Shown one piece after another: positions 34,333 through 44,960 of a DNA stretch of 55,776 bases. The stretch's first letter is position 1. The number at the start of each line of letters is the position of its first letter. The translations under genes were made by a program, and so were the position numbers. The DNA comes from Collinsella sp. (lineage in GTDB: Bacteria > Actinomycetota > Coriobacteriia > Coriobacteriales > Coriobacteriaceae), in NCBI GenBank assembly GCA_019419555.1, contig DXZR01000009.1, forward strand, positions 13,465 through 69,240. Direction: 5' to 3'. Below the pieces are notes generated by a model. It worked only from the letters and a program-made list of their open reading frames with translations. It was not told where the DNA came from and did no database searches.

Positions 34333-34887
34333 TTACTCGTCAAGCTTGAGATTCTTCAATGCTGCAAATGGATTTTCCGTGGCTTCGGCCCATTCGGCCT
34401 CGGCTTGGGCAGCACAATCGCATTGCTCCACGTTGAGATTGGCGCCGCAAACGGGACAAAGACCGCGGCAATCGGGCTTGCAGAGCACAACAAACGGCGT
34501 GTCCATGACAACGGCGTCGTTGATGGGCTCGCCCAGATCGACGACGCGATCCTCGCCCAGGAGCTCATAGCCGTCTTCGTAGGCCTCGGGGTCCTCGGGC
34601 TCATGGAAGAGATAGAACTCCTCGATCTCGCCGGCAATGTCAAACGAGGCAGGCTCCAGGCAACGGTCGCACTCGCCGGTGGCGTGCGCGCGAACCATGC
34701 CGGTAAGCAGAACACCGGTGCCGGCATTGGTAAAGACCACGTCATAGTCGATACCGTCCTGCAGCTGGTACTCTTTCTCGCCCACCGTGTAGGCAGCGAC
34801 ATCGACCTTACCGGTCAGCGGATACGAGTCTCCGGGAAACTCGAGCTGCTCGGAAAGATCGACGGTAACGCTCGGGAACTCAGCCAT
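34333..34887 (-). CDS. DUF177 (YceD-like) protein
   Basis: 184 residues. A beta-rich N-terminal half (VTVDLSEQLEFPGDSYPLTGK) precedes GECDRCLEPASFDI and a C-terminal CKPDCRGLCPVCGANLNVEQC block, the Cys pattern of DUF177. The YceD family is found beside rpmF and has been linked to 23S rRNA processing or accumulation. The ATG overlaps the upstream stop (TAATG). Confidence 0.9.
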   Translation of the reverse strand: MAEFPSVTVDLSEQLEFPGDSYPLTGKVDVAAYTVGEKEYQLQDGIDYDVVFTNAGTGVLLTGMVRAHATGECDRCLEPASFDIAGEIEEFYLFHEPEDPEAYEDGYELLGEDRVVDLGEPINDAVVMDTPFVVLCKPDCRGLCPVCGANLNVEQCDCAAQAEAEWAEATENPFAALKNLKLDE

Positions 34888-35384
34888 TACCACTGACCAT
34901 TCTGCTGGGCGGCGCCCTCATTGAGCTGCTGGCGGCAACGGGTGACGGTGCCGGTCAGACTCTTGAGGTTCTCCTCCAGGTGCGTAAAGACCTGCTCGGC
35001 GTAATCCTCGGCAGCATAGCGCGTCTCGCGCTCATACTGCTGGGAACGGTCGCGGATATCGTCGGCCTGCTGCTGCGCAAGGCGAACAATTTCCTGCTCA
35101 CCGGCAATAGTGAGGGCCTGCTGCTGAGCGTCGGCGATGATGGAATCGGCCTGAGCGGCGGCGGAAGCCATAAGCTCCTCGCGCTCTTTGAGGATACGGC
35201 GGGACTTCTGCCATTCCTCGGGATAGCTCATGCGGATCTCATCGAGGATGTTAAAGAAGACGTCGGCATCGATGACCTTCATCTGGGCGTTCTTGCCGAA
35301 CGGCGTCTTAGCCTCTTGGATGAGCCCCTCGAGCTCGTCGACAAGGCTCACGATCCTGTCGCCAGGAAAATTCTCGCCCGGCAT
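34887..35384 (-). CDS. Coiled-coil protein of unknown function
   Basis: 165 residues from the ATG at 35382-35384 (AAAGGAG 5 nt upstream). After an N-terminal PGENFPGDRIVSLVDELEGL, the protein is long helical sequence rich in Gln, Ala and Glu (AAAQADSIIADAQQQALTIA), resembling the stalk of ATP synthase subunit b or DivIVA-type coiled coils. No membrane segment is seen. Genes of this kind occur between coaD and DUF177 in related anaerobes, so it may be a cell-division or envelope scaffold; this is a guess from context. Confidence 0.75.
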   Translation of the reverse strand: MPGENFPGDRIVSLVDELEGLIQEAKTPFGKNAQMKVIDADVFFNILDEIRMSYPEEWQKSRRILKEREELMASAAAQADSIIADAQQQALTIAGEQEIVRLAQQQADDIRDRSQQYERETRYAAEDYAEQVFTHLEENLKSLTGTVTRCRQQLNEGAAQQNGQW

Positions 35385-35452
35385 CCGGTCTCCTTTCATA
35401 GGTAACATATCATCGTGCTAGTTTACCACATGCCACCTGGCAATAAAAAACG

Positions 35453-35950
35453 TCACGAAAAGCGATGTTTAAGCGCCTCGACCACATTAGCCGGCACAAA
35501 CGTCGAAACATCACTACCGAGCGAGGCGATCTGGCGTACAACCGAGCTCGAGATGTAGCCATACTGCGGAGCACTCATGACAAAGATGGACTCCAGCTCG
35601 TTATCCAAGCGGTAGTTGAGGTCGGCTTGCTGCAGCTCATACTCAAAGTCGGTCATGGCGCGTAGGCCCTTGACCACGGCACCGGCACCCTGCTCGCGAG
35701 CAAAGTCGACGAGCAGTCCGGTAAAGGGCAGGACCTCGACGCCATCGATATCACCGAGTGCCTCACGGGCCAGCGCCACGCGTTCATCGAGCGTAAACGT
35801 GGTGCCCACGCCGTTTTTGCCCTGCGACTCGGCAACGGCCACGATCACACTGGGAAAAATGCGGCGGGCGCGGCGGATGACGTCGATATGGCCAAACGTG
35901 ATGGGATCGAAGGTACCCGGAACGATGACGCGGTTAATGGTGTCACTCAT
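35453..35950 (-). CDS. coaD: Phosphopantetheine adenylyltransferase
   Basis: 165 residues. The nucleotidyltransferase N-terminus PGTFDPITFGHIDVI has the TxGH-like site, KGLRAMTDFEYELQ binds phosphopantetheine, and YISSSVVRQIASLG is the ISSxxVR motif. It catalyses the fourth step of coenzyme A synthesis. AGGAGG lies 6 nt before the ATG, which overlaps the rsmD stop by 8 nt. Confidence 0.97.
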   Translation of the reverse strand: MSDTINRVIVPGTFDPITFGHIDVIRRARRIFPSVIVAVAESQGKNGVGTTFTLDERVALAREALGDIDGVEVLPFTGLLVDFAREQGAGAVVKGLRAMTDFEYELQQADLNYRLDNELESIFVMSAPQYGYISSSVVRQIASLGSDVSTFVPANVVEALKHRFS

Positions 35951-36593
35951 GGGCATCCTCCTGAAACGTCGTGCCGTCGCTGTCATCGGCATCGGTGGCG
36001 ATGTCGTCATCCTCGCCCTCGCCGACCCAACGGAGCAGATCGACCGAGGTGATGCCATAGCGTTTCTCACGCACGGTTACAAAGCCGGCAGGATGTGCAC
36101 CCGCGTCGGCGGCAGCATGCTCAAACAGAGCATAGGCGCCCGGGGTGAGCAGACCCTGCTGGGCCAGGTTCTGCAGCAGCTCATCGACCGGCTTGGCACC
36201 AAAAGCATAGGGCGGGTCGAGCAAGACCAGATCGAAGGGGCCGCCCGGCACGCGGCCGCGCGAAGCGCTCGCAAGGACATCGCCCGTCACCACACGCCAA
36301 CGAGCGCGATCGCGACAGAGCGACTCGATATTCTTGGTTATGAGCCTCGCGGCATTGCGATCGATCTCGAACGTCGTGAGCGAACGGGCGCCCCGCGAGA
36401 GCATCTCGATGCCTAGGGCACCGGAGCCGCCAAAGGCATCCAGTACGCGAACCTCGTCCAAATCAAAGCCGAAGGCCGATAGGACCATGGATGCACACGC
36501 CTCGCGCACGCGGTCGGTCGTCGGACGCGTAACATCGCGACCGCGCGGTTCTTCGATCTTACGACCGCGCCATTCGCCGCCGATGATTCTCAT
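35943..36593 (-). CDS. rsmD: 16S rRNA (guanine966-N2)-methyltransferase RsmD
   Basis: 216 residues. MRIIGGEWRGRKI and RPTTDRVREACASM are RsmD hallmarks, the SAM site is VLDAFGGSGALGIEMLSRG, and the catalytic motif is LLDPPYAFG. The C-terminal 30 residues are acidic and disordered. The ATG overlaps the recG stop by 4 nt. The rsmD-coaD order is conserved across bacteria. Confidence 0.95.
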   Translation of the reverse strand: MRIIGGEWRGRKIEEPRGRDVTRPTTDRVREACASMVLSAFGFDLDEVRVLDAFGGSGALGIEMLSRGARSLTTFEIDRNAARLITKNIESLCRDRARWRVVTGDVLASASRGRVPGGPFDLVLLDPPYAFGAKPVDELLQNLAQQGLLTPGAYALFEHAAADAGAHPAGFVTVREKRYGITSVDLLRWVGEGEDDDIATDADDSDGTTFQEDAHE

Positions 36594-38767
36594 CCTCCGC
36601 TGACCTCCTTAAAAATGTGTCGATATCGCATGGCGACCGCATCGCGCAGGGGGCGCGTCGCCACGGAGTCAAGGGTGCAAGCATACCGCAAGAGCTCGAC
36701 CGCGTCCAAATGGGCCCACTCGATCAGCTCCTCGTCGGCATCCAGGTCGACAAAGCGCAGGGTCACACCACCATGCTGGCGATAACCCAGGATCTCGCCT
36801 TCATGGCGCAGGCGCAGGTCCATCTGGGCGAGCGTAAAGCCGTCCGAGGTCTTTTCGAGCGACTGGAGACGATCTTGCGCTGCCGAAGCGCCGCCGTTGC
36901 CCTTAGAATGCGTCATGACCAGGCACATGCCCGACACGCTGCCACGGCCCACGCGACCGCGCAGCTGGTGCAGGGCAGCCAAACCAAAGCGCTCCCCATT
37001 CTCGATGACCATGACGGTGGCGTTAGGCACGTCAACGCCCACCTCGACCACCGTAGTCGAGACGAGCACGTCAATCTCGCCACGCTTGAAGGCATCGATG
37101 ACCCGATCCTTCTCCCCCGCCGACATGCGGCCGTGAAGGCGTTCGATGGCAAGCCCCGGCAACGCCAGGCGCAGGCGGTCGAGCTCGGTTGCCGTATCGT
37201 GCAGCGGCACGGGGACCGTCACGCGGCCCTCGTCGTCGCGGGCAATACCGGGCACGTCCTCCAGCTCATCGGCCGAATCACTCGGCTCCACGAGCGGGCA
37301 AATCACGTAGGCCTGCTGACCCTTTTCATGCGCCTCGCGGATGGCTCCATAGGCGAGGTCACGGCTCGACTCGGTGAGTACGCTTGTCGTCACGCCAGCG
37401 CCAGGGACGGGCCGATGGCGGATGATGCTCGTGTCCAGATCGCCGTAGACCGAAAGCGCCAGCGTACGCGGGATGGGCGTTGCCGTCATAACGAGCAGAT
37501 CGGCACCGGGGCCCTTCGCGCGCAGGGCGTTGCGTTGGCCGACGCCAAACCGGTGCTGTTCATCGATGACCACGAGCGACAGATGCTTGAACGCAACGTT
37601 ATCCGAAAGCACCGCGTGGGTGCCAAAGAGGACGTCGAGCTCGCCCGATTCCAGCTGTGCATGGATGCGCTCGCGCTCTGCTGCCGGCGTGGCACCCGTC
37701 AGAAGCGCCCAGGACATGCCGGCCTGCGAGAGCAGAGGGCCGGTCTTATCGGCATATTGGCGCGCCAGCACGCCCGTGGGCGCCATAACGCAGGCCTGCG
37801 TGCCGCTATCGGCAGCCACAGCTAGCGCGCAGGCGGCAACGGCGGTCTTACCGGTACCGACATCGCCCAGCAGCAGGCGGTTCATCACGCGCCCACCATC
37901 GCACATATCGCGCAGGATATCTTGGAACGCGGCCTCCTGCTCGTCGCTCAGCGAAAACGGCAGGGCCTGCTTGAGCGCGGCCAGGTGCTCGCCCGCGGTG
38001 TGGGCATAGGGCACCACATCGACCAGGCCGCCGTCATTGCGCAGGCGCAGCGCCAGCTGCAGGTAGAGGCACTCCTCGTAGGCAAGCCGTGCGCGCGCGA
38101 TGTCGCGCTCTGCCATGCTCGAAGGAAAGTGGATCGCTCGAAGCGCACGAGCATTGCTCATCAGGCGACGCTTAACGCGTAAGCGTGCCGGAATGGGATC
38201 AAAGGGATTGCCGACGACCTCGAGCGCGCCGCTTACGATGCGGCGCATCCACGCCTGGCTCACGCCATCACTCACGTAATGGACCGGCAGGATGGTGCCT
38301 GCGGCACGCCCTTCCTCGAGCTTTTCAAAGTGCGGCGAGGCCATCTGCTTAAAACCGTAGGCAAACTCGACCTTGCCCATCACGGCCAGGCGGTCGCCCT
38401 GCTTAAGCTGCTGGGCAATCCAGGGCTGGCGGAAAAAGGCGACCTGCAGCACGCCCGTCTCGTCAACGAGTGAGACCTCGGTAACCTGCATGCGCGGACG
38501 CGGCTGCTTTTGGACGATACGATCGACCGTGGCGATGATGGTGCATACGGTACCGATGGGAGCCATCTCGATGGACCAGGAGCGCGTAAAGTCGAGGTAT
38601 CGATGAGGGATATGGAGAAGGAGGTCCCCCACCGTCCGAATTCCCAGACGGCGAAGGGCCTCCTCGCGTTTACCCGAAACATATTTGAGTCGCGCGATAT
38701 CCTCGTCGAGCGCATTGCTCTGGGCAAAGCGCTCCGAGACGCGCGGCACGGAGCACAGCTCGGACAT
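36590..38767 (-). CDS. recG: ATP-dependent DNA helicase RecG
   Basis: 725 residues. An N-terminal wedge/OB region (LGIRTVGDLLLHIPHRYLDF) precedes the helicase core with GDVGTGKTAVAACAL, VIDEQHRFGVGQR, MTATPIPRTLALS and HQLRGRVGRGSVSG. RecG reverses stalled forks and processes branched DNA. It lies 10 nt behind the fakA-like gene with a weak ribosome site and is coupled to rsmD. Confidence 0.97.
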   Translation of the reverse strand: MSELCSVPRVSERFAQSNALDEDIARLKYVSGKREEALRRLGIRTVGDLLLHIPHRYLDFTRSWSIEMAPIGTVCTIIATVDRIVQKQPRPRMQVTEVSLVDETGVLQVAFFRQPWIAQQLKQGDRLAVMGKVEFAYGFKQMASPHFEKLEEGRAAGTILPVHYVSDGVSQAWMRRIVSGALEVVGNPFDPIPARLRVKRRLMSNARALRAIHFPSSMAERDIARARLAYEECLYLQLALRLRNDGGLVDVVPYAHTAGEHLAALKQALPFSLSDEQEAAFQDILRDMCDGGRVMNRLLLGDVGTGKTAVAACALAVAADSGTQACVMAPTGVLARQYADKTGPLLSQAGMSWALLTGATPAAERERIHAQLESGELDVLFGTHAVLSDNVAFKHLSLVVIDEQHRFGVGQRNALRAKGPGADLLVMTATPIPRTLALSVYGDLDTSIIRHRPVPGAGVTTSVLTESSRDLAYGAIREAHEKGQQAYVICPLVEPSDSADELEDVPGIARDDEGRVTVPVPLHDTATELDRLRLALPGLAIERLHGRMSAGEKDRVIDAFKRGEIDVLVSTTVVEVGVDVPNATVMVIENGERFGLAALHQLRGRVGRGSVSGMCLVMTHSKGNGGASAAQDRLQSLEKTSDGFTLAQMDLRLRHEGEILGYRQHGGVTLRFVDLDADEELIEWAHLDAVELLRYACTLDSVATRPLRDAVAMRYRHIFKEVSGG

Positions 38768-38777
38768 GGGCAGTTGC

Positions 38778-40439
38778 CTACTCGATCGAGAAGATCACGG
38801 GATAGAGCGGCTGCTCGCCACGATGGGCGTCGATCTCCAGGTCGGGCTGAGCTTCCTCGATGGCGTCGACGATCTCCTGGAAGTCCTCGTCGGACAGCTC
38901 CTCGCCGGCCAGAATCGTCAGCGCATCGCCCTCCTCTTCCTCCTGCATGCGGTTGATGCAATCGAGCGTGACCTGCTTCACGTCGGAGCCGACCACGTCG
39001 ATGGAGCCGGCAATGATACCCATGACGTCACCGGAGTGAATCGGCGAGCCGTCCGAGGCGCTGGAGTCGCGCACGGCGCGGGTGACCTCGCCATCGCGGA
39101 CCTCGCTGATGGCGTCGACCATAGCGGCGACGGCATCCTCGAGCTCGGAATCGGGCAGGACCGCGAACAGCGCGGAGAAGGCCTGCGGAACGGTCTTGGT
39201 GGGAACGACGGCGACCTTCTTGTCCGTGCAGGCAGAAGCGGCAGCCTCGGCAGCCATGCGGATGTTGCCGTTATTGGGCAGGATGATGACCGAGGTCGCG
39301 TTGACCTGGTCCACGGCACCCAGCAGATCTGCAGTCGAGGGGTTCATGGTCTGGCCACCCGAGACGATCACGTCGACGCCAAGGGACTTGAGGATGTCGG
39401 CCTCGCCGGAACCGGCGGCAACGGCGACAAAGCCCAGCGCCTTGGCGGGCTCGGCGGCCTTTTCCTGGTCCTCGTGAATCTTGGCGGTACGGTCGTGGGC
39501 CTCCATCTCCATGTTGTGGATAAAGACCTCGTAGATCTGGCCAAGCTGCAGCATGTGCTCGAGCACCAGGTTGGGGGTGTTGGAGTGCACATGGATCTTG
39601 TAGTCGGGATAGGCGCCCACGAGTAGCTCACAGTCGCCCATGGAACCCAGGAACTTAAGGCACTCGTCCTCGTCAAACGGGGCGTCGGCCTTAAACAGGA
39701 ACTCGTTGCAGTAGCGGAACTCCGAGCCCTCCCAATCGTCGTTGGCCTCGATCTCAACGCGACCAAGGGCCGCGTCGCGGGCAGAGCCAGCGGAATCAAA
39801 CGTGGCGGAGAAATCCTCGACAACGGTGCTGCGGCCAAGCGCGGCGGCAACAAAGTTCTCAAGGAAAATAGCAAAGCCGAAGGCGCCGGAGTCAACCACG
39901 CCGTTCTCCTTCAGAACGGGCAGCAGGTCGGGCGTGCGAGCGACGGACTGATATGCCTCGACAACGATGGCGTCGAGCGCATCCTCGGCCGAGAACTTCT
40001 TCTTCTCGCACTCGTCTGCCTTGGTCGAGACATCGCGCAGGACCGTGAGGATCGTGCCCTCGATGGGCTTGCGGACAGCCTGGAAGGCAACCTTGACGGC
40101 GCGACGGAAGGCGAAGGCGATGTTGGCAGCCGTAATAGGCTCATCGGCAGAGACGAGGCCCTCGGCCACACCGCGCAGAATCTGCGAGGTGATGACGCCG
40201 GAGTTGCCGCGGGCACCCATCAGGGAGCCGTGGGTGATGGCGCCGGCGATGGCTTCCATGTCGGCGTCGGCAGGAAGAGCAGAAAGCTCCTTGGTCACCG
40301 AGGCGAGCGTGAGCGACATGTTGGTGCCGGTATCGCCATCGGGTACGGGGAAGACGTTGAGCTTGTTGATCTCCTCGGCCTTGTCGGAAACGGCAGCCGC
40401 AGCGATCGGAAAACAGGTGCGAATGGTCTTTGCAATCAT
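38778..40439 (-). CDS. DAK2/DegV-type fatty acid kinase FakA-like protein
   Basis: 553 residues. The Dak2 (DhaL-like) N-terminal domain has NVFPVPDGDTGTNMSLTL and GARGNSGVITSQILRG. A central segment and a C-terminal DegV-like domain follow (GEADILKSLGVDVIVSGGQT, LPNNGNIRMAA). FakA phosphorylates fatty acids delivered by FakB lipid-binding proteins, feeding them to PlsY/PlsX lipid synthesis. The fakB partner is not in the window. It follows the asp23/gls24 gene, as in the yloU-yloV pair of Bacillus. Confidence 0.9.
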   Translation of the reverse strand: MIAKTIRTCFPIAAAAVSDKAEEINKLNVFPVPDGDTGTNMSLTLASVTKELSALPADADMEAIAGAITHGSLMGARGNSGVITSQILRGVAEGLVSADEPITAANIAFAFRRAVKVAFQAVRKPIEGTILTVLRDVSTKADECEKKKFSAEDALDAIVVEAYQSVARTPDLLPVLKENGVVDSGAFGFAIFLENFVAAALGRSTVVEDFSATFDSAGSARDAALGRVEIEANDDWEGSEFRYCNEFLFKADAPFDEDECLKFLGSMGDCELLVGAYPDYKIHVHSNTPNLVLEHMLQLGQIYEVFIHNMEMEAHDRTAKIHEDQEKAAEPAKALGFVAVAAGSGEADILKSLGVDVIVSGGQTMNPSTADLLGAVDQVNATSVIILPNNGNIRMAAEAAASACTDKKVAVVPTKTVPQAFSALFAVLPDSELEDAVAAMVDAISEVRDGEVTRAVRDSSASDGSPIHSGDVMGIIAGSIDVVGSDVKQVTLDCINRMQEEEEGDALTILAGEELSDEDFQEIVDAIEEAQPDLEIDAHRGEQPLYPVIFSIE

Positions 40440-40466
40440 GGGTATTTGAATCTCCGTTTTCGGATG

Positions 40467-40823
40467 CTAGTTCAGACGGCTCTTGAGCGCGTCGATATGG
40501 ATGCCGATCTTAAGGCTGGCGGGATCGATCTGGGCGATCTCCTGCAGAGTGAAGGCAACGGAGCTCGAAAGATTGTGGCAGACGGACTTCATGTTGACGC
40601 CGTTCTCGAGCACGACGTGAAGATCGACCGTAAGGCCGTTCTCGTCGGCGGAGACAAGCACGCCCTTGCGGAGGCGCTGACCGGCAAGCAGGCGCACGCT
40701 CTCGGCGCCCTGGAGCTGCTCAGCCATACCGACAACGCCATAGCACGTCATCGCGGCATAACCGGCAATATCGGCAATAACGTCGTTCGAGACGCTCAGG
40801 CTGCCGTTAATGGTCTCAGACAC
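40467..40823 (-). CDS. Asp23/Gls24 family alkaline shock-like protein (YloU type)
   Basis: 118 residues from a GTG at 40821-40823, chosen because AAGGAG lies 6 nt upstream. ISNDVIADIAGYAAMTCYGVVGM-like N-terminal sequence and VDLHVVLENGVNMKSVCHNLSSSV match Asp23/Gls24 proteins, small and probably membrane-associated through partners. A TAGAAT -10-like box lies at 40881-40886 (minus). It precedes the FakA-like gene, a conserved pairing. Confidence 0.9.
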   Translation of the reverse strand: MSETINGSLSVSNDVIADIAGYAAMTCYGVVGMAEQLQGAESVRLLAGQRLRKGVLVSADENGLTVDLHVVLENGVNMKSVCHNLSSSVAFTLQEIAQIDPASLKIGIHIDALKSRLN

Positions 40824-40984
40824 AAGAATCTCCTTTTCTTGGTGCTCGCGGCACCATGTCGTGGGAGCAATCATTGCAATATTCTACAACGACCGCGGCA
40901 TGTTGAGGTGGCGGGCCTCGGGATTACATCCTCGACACGAAATGTTGATATGGTAACGTTCGCGAACGGCGATCGCGGCATGAA

Positions 40985-41012
40985 AAAACCCGCCGCATAA
41001 GCGACGGGTTTT
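40985..41012 (-). terminator. Terminator of the tRNA-Asn operon
   Basis: A 12-bp stem (AAAACCCGTCGC paired with a near complement, one G-U) with a TTAT loop and a TTTTTT tail on the minus strand. It sits just past the 3' end of the second transcribed tRNA. Confidence 0.85.
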
Positions 41013-41018
41013 ACAACC

Positions 41019-41093
41019 TGGCTCCCCGGGTAGGACTCGAACCTACAACAGCGCGGTTAACAGCCGCGTGCTCTACCATTGAGCTACCGAGGA
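41019..41093 (-). tRNA. tRNA-Asn (anticodon GTT), copy 2
   Basis: 75 nt with an encoded CCA end. The acceptor stem pairs TCCTCGG with CCGGGGA, the anticodon arm is CGCGG-CTGTTAA-CCGCG giving GTT, and GGTTCGAGTCC forms the T-arm. It is identical to the copy at 41127-41201. Confidence 0.97.
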
Positions 41094-41126
41094 ATTTAAA
41101 GCCCAACGGAAAGGGCTGGAAAATTC

Positions 41127-41201
41127 TGGCTCCCCGGGTAGGACTCGAACCTACAACAGCGCGGTTAACAGCCGCGTGCTCTACCATTGAGCTACCGAGG
41201 A
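41127..41201 (-). tRNA. tRNA-Asn (anticodon GTT), copy 1
   Basis: Same 75-nt sequence as the neighbouring copy, 33 nt away. It is the promoter-proximal gene of the pair, with about 24 nt of leader. Confidence 0.97.
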
Positions 41202-41231
41202 ATAGGTGCATGCTCTCAAGCAACGAAGTTT

Positions 41232-41259
41232 ATTATACGGACGAATCAGCTCAGGGCAA
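41232..41259 (-). promoter_or_regulatory. Promoter of the tRNA-Asn pair
   Basis: TTGCCC (41254-41259) and a perfect TATAAT (41232-41237) on the minus strand, 16 nt apart and about 30 nt before the first tRNA. It is one of the strongest promoters visible in the window. Confidence 0.7.
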
Positions 41260-41289
41260 GAACTTTTTTTAGAAATTTTCCGACCCAGT

Positions 41290-41339
41290 CATTGGGGGGA
41301 CGTTCTTAAACGACCAGTCATTCAAGAACGTCCCCAATG
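41290..41339. repeat. REP-like palindrome (TTGGGGACGT family)
   Basis: Arms of 16 nt, CATTGGGGACGTTCTT (with GG inserted in the left copy) and its complement, surround a 16-nt centre containing GACCAGTC. It is related to 13276-13331 and lies between the rpoD terminator and the tRNA promoter. Confidence 0.7.
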
Positions 41340-41350
41340 TCTACATGAAA

Positions 41351-41380
41351 GCGCCCCCAAGCGGATGTGCTTGAGGGCGC
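41351..41380 (-). terminator. Terminator of the rpoD operon
   Basis: A 12-bp stem with one mismatch and a 6-nt loop, starting 11 nt after the rpoD stop on the minus strand and followed by TTTC. The T-run is short. Confidence 0.75.
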
Positions 41381-41391
41381 CTCTTGCTTGA

Positions 41392-42741
<1,350 letters not shown>

Positions 42742-42851
42742 AGATTCTCCCTTCATAGTCCACAGGACTCAATACTTTAGCATACACGTACACGTCTATA
42801 CCCAAAAAGAGGGCTGGATATAGGCGAGAATACGCTGGTTGACCACAACAT

Positions 42852-44960
42852 CTAGGCCTGATCGGTGCCGGCGGTCTCCAAACCGATCAAACGGAACGGG
42901 TCGGCCACACCGCCAATCGACTTCTGCAGCTCGCGCTGGCGCTGCGAATCCTGCGCCGCCTGCACCGTCAACGCGCGACGAGCTTCATCATCGAGCGAAC
43001 GGTCCTGGCGCAGCTTGGCCTGCGCGGCGCGCATACGACGCTTGATGGTGTAAAGCTCGAGCGTATCAAGCATAAAGACGATATTCGTCTCGGTGGGGTG
43101 CTTGCTCGTCGCCGAGATGCGCCCGGCACTCACAAGCGTTGCCGCCTCGGGACACACCGAGCGTGCCGCATCCATGCAGGCTGCAGGATCGGTTCCCGGC
43201 GGCGTTGCCAGAACGGCCCATGCGATGGACTCGTGACGTGGGTCAACCCACTCGATGGAGCAGATGCGGTCGGCATACGTGCGGAACAGGTCGGGGTAGC
43301 TCGTGAGCATGGTCAGCAGCTCGCGCTCCCCTGCCAAGGACTTGCGCTCTAGATCGGTCAAAACCATCGGCGCCGCCGCAGCCGGTGCGTTCGAACCATC
43401 AGGCACAGGCACAGCGCCCATACCATCAGGCACATCGATCGGCGGCAGGTCGTCGACGACCTCCACGGGCGCGGCGCCGTAGGCATCGAGCGGGACGTAG
43501 TCGTACGGCTCTTCTTCGACCGGCGCGGACACCGGCGGCGTCGCGCCCGATGCCCAAGCACCGCGACCGGCATCGCGAGAACCCGACGCCCGACCGCCCG
43601 CGCTACCGGACCGCTCAGTCTGTGCCCGCTGGCGCTCATAGTTCTGCTCACGACGTCGTTCCGCATCCTCGCGCTTGGCGACATCGCGAAACACACGACC
43701 CGAGCTCGCGCGCACCGTCTCCAGATCCAAACCCAGCAGATCGGCAATCTGGATAAAGTACGTATCGATCATATAGCTATCGCGCAGCGGATAGATGAGC
43801 GTGAGAGCGTCCTCCAGCGCCTTGGCGCGACCGCCCGGCGTGGTGATATCGCTCGACTCCTGCAGCGAACGGTACACGAAGTCCATGAGCGGCTCGGCAG
43901 CGTCGATGCGCGCCTGCAGTGCCTCACCACCATGCGCCGTGATGAACTCCATGGGATCGTTACCGTCGGGCAGCACCACGCAGCGCAGGTCCATAGAATC
44001 CTGCTCGATAAACTGAATCGCACGGCGAGCAGCCTTTTGACCGGCGGCATCGCCGTCAAACATATACACGATGCGCTTGGCAAAACGAGTGAGCGTCTTG
44101 ACGTGATGCTCCGTGAGCGCGGTGCCCAGCGTAGCGACAACGTTTTTAATCCCCGCCTCCCAACAGGCGATGCAGTCGGTATAGCCCTCCACCACGATGG
44201 CAGTATCCTGCGCGACGATAAACTCCTTGGCCCAATTAAAACCGTAGAGGTTTCGTTTTTTATGAAACACGCTCGTCTCGGCGGTATTGAGGTACTTAGG
44301 CTGGCCGTCGCCCATAATACGACCGCCAAAGGCAATATTGTGACCCTGCTCGTCAAAGATGGGAAACATCACGCGGTCGTAAAAGCGGTCGGCAAGCTGC
44401 CCGCGCCCGCGGCTCACGGCAACGTTGGCATCGATCATCTCCTGCGGGGTAAAACCCGCCTGGGACAGGTGCGACACCAGCGCGTTACGGCCCGGTGCAA
44501 AGCCCAGGCAGTAGCGGCGGCAGACGTCGCCACCCATGCCGCGGCTGGCAAAGTACTCGCGCGGACGGCCGTCCTTACCGCGCATAAGCATGGTGTGGTA
44601 GAACTGGGCGGTCTCGGCGCACAAATCGTAGATGCGGGCACGCTTGGTGCCGCGCTCGCGGCGATCTCCGGTGTCATGCAGCTCAATACCCGCGCGATCG
44701 GCCAAATAACGGATTGACTCGGGAAAGCTCAGGTTCTCGCGCTTCATGATATACGTGAAAACGTCGCCACCCTCGCCGCAACCAAAGCAATGCCACACCT
44801 GCGTGGCGGGGATAATGTGGAATGACGGCGTCTTCTCGCCATGGAAGGGGCAGCATCCCCAAAACTCATGGCCGCGAGGCTTGAGCTCGACCGTTTCCTG
44901 CACGATGGCAACCAGGTCAGACGCAGCGCGTACCTGGTCTTTTTCCTCATCGCTAATCAC
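42852..44960 (-). CDS. dnaG: DNA primase
   Basis: 702 residues. The zinc-binding domain reads WGCCPFHGEKTPSF...VWHCFGCGEGGD (CHC2 fold). The Toprim core has VVEGYTDCIACWEAG and YMFDGDAAGQKAARR. A long Pro/Ala/Asp-rich linker (near residues 450-530) connects to the C-terminal helicase-interaction domain, which ends with KLRQDRSLDDEARR. GTG start at 44958-44960, overlapping the ribF stop by 8 nt. A gap of 110 nt separates it from rpoD. Confidence 0.97.
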   Translation of the reverse strand: MISDEEKDQVRAASDLVAIVQETVELKPRGHEFWGCCPFHGEKTPSFHIIPATQVWHCFGCGEGGDVFTYIMKRENLSFPESIRYLADRAGIELHDTGDRRERGTKRARIYDLCAETAQFYHTMLMRGKDGRPREYFASRGMGGDVCRRYCLGFAPGRNALVSHLSQAGFTPQEMIDANVAVSRGRGQLADRFYDRVMFPIFDEQGHNIAFGGRIMGDGQPKYLNTAETSVFHKKRNLYGFNWAKEFIVAQDTAIVVEGYTDCIACWEAGIKNVVATLGTALTEHHVKTLTRFAKRIVYMFDGDAAGQKAARRAIQFIEQDSMDLRCVVLPDGNDPMEFITAHGGEALQARIDAAEPLMDFVYRSLQESSDITTPGGRAKALEDALTLIYPLRDSYMIDTYFIQIADLLGLDLETVRASSGRVFRDVAKREDAERRREQNYERQRAQTERSGSAGGRASGSRDAGRGAWASGATPPVSAPVEEEPYDYVPLDAYGAAPVEVVDDLPPIDVPDGMGAVPVPDGSNAPAAAAPMVLTDLERKSLAGERELLTMLTSYPDLFRTYADRICSIEWVDPRHESIAWAVLATPPGTDPAACMDAARSVCPEAATLVSAGRISATSKHPTETNIVFMLDTLELYTIKRRMRAAQAKLRQDRSLDDEARRALTVQAAQDSQRQRELQKSIGGVADPFRLIGLETAGTDQA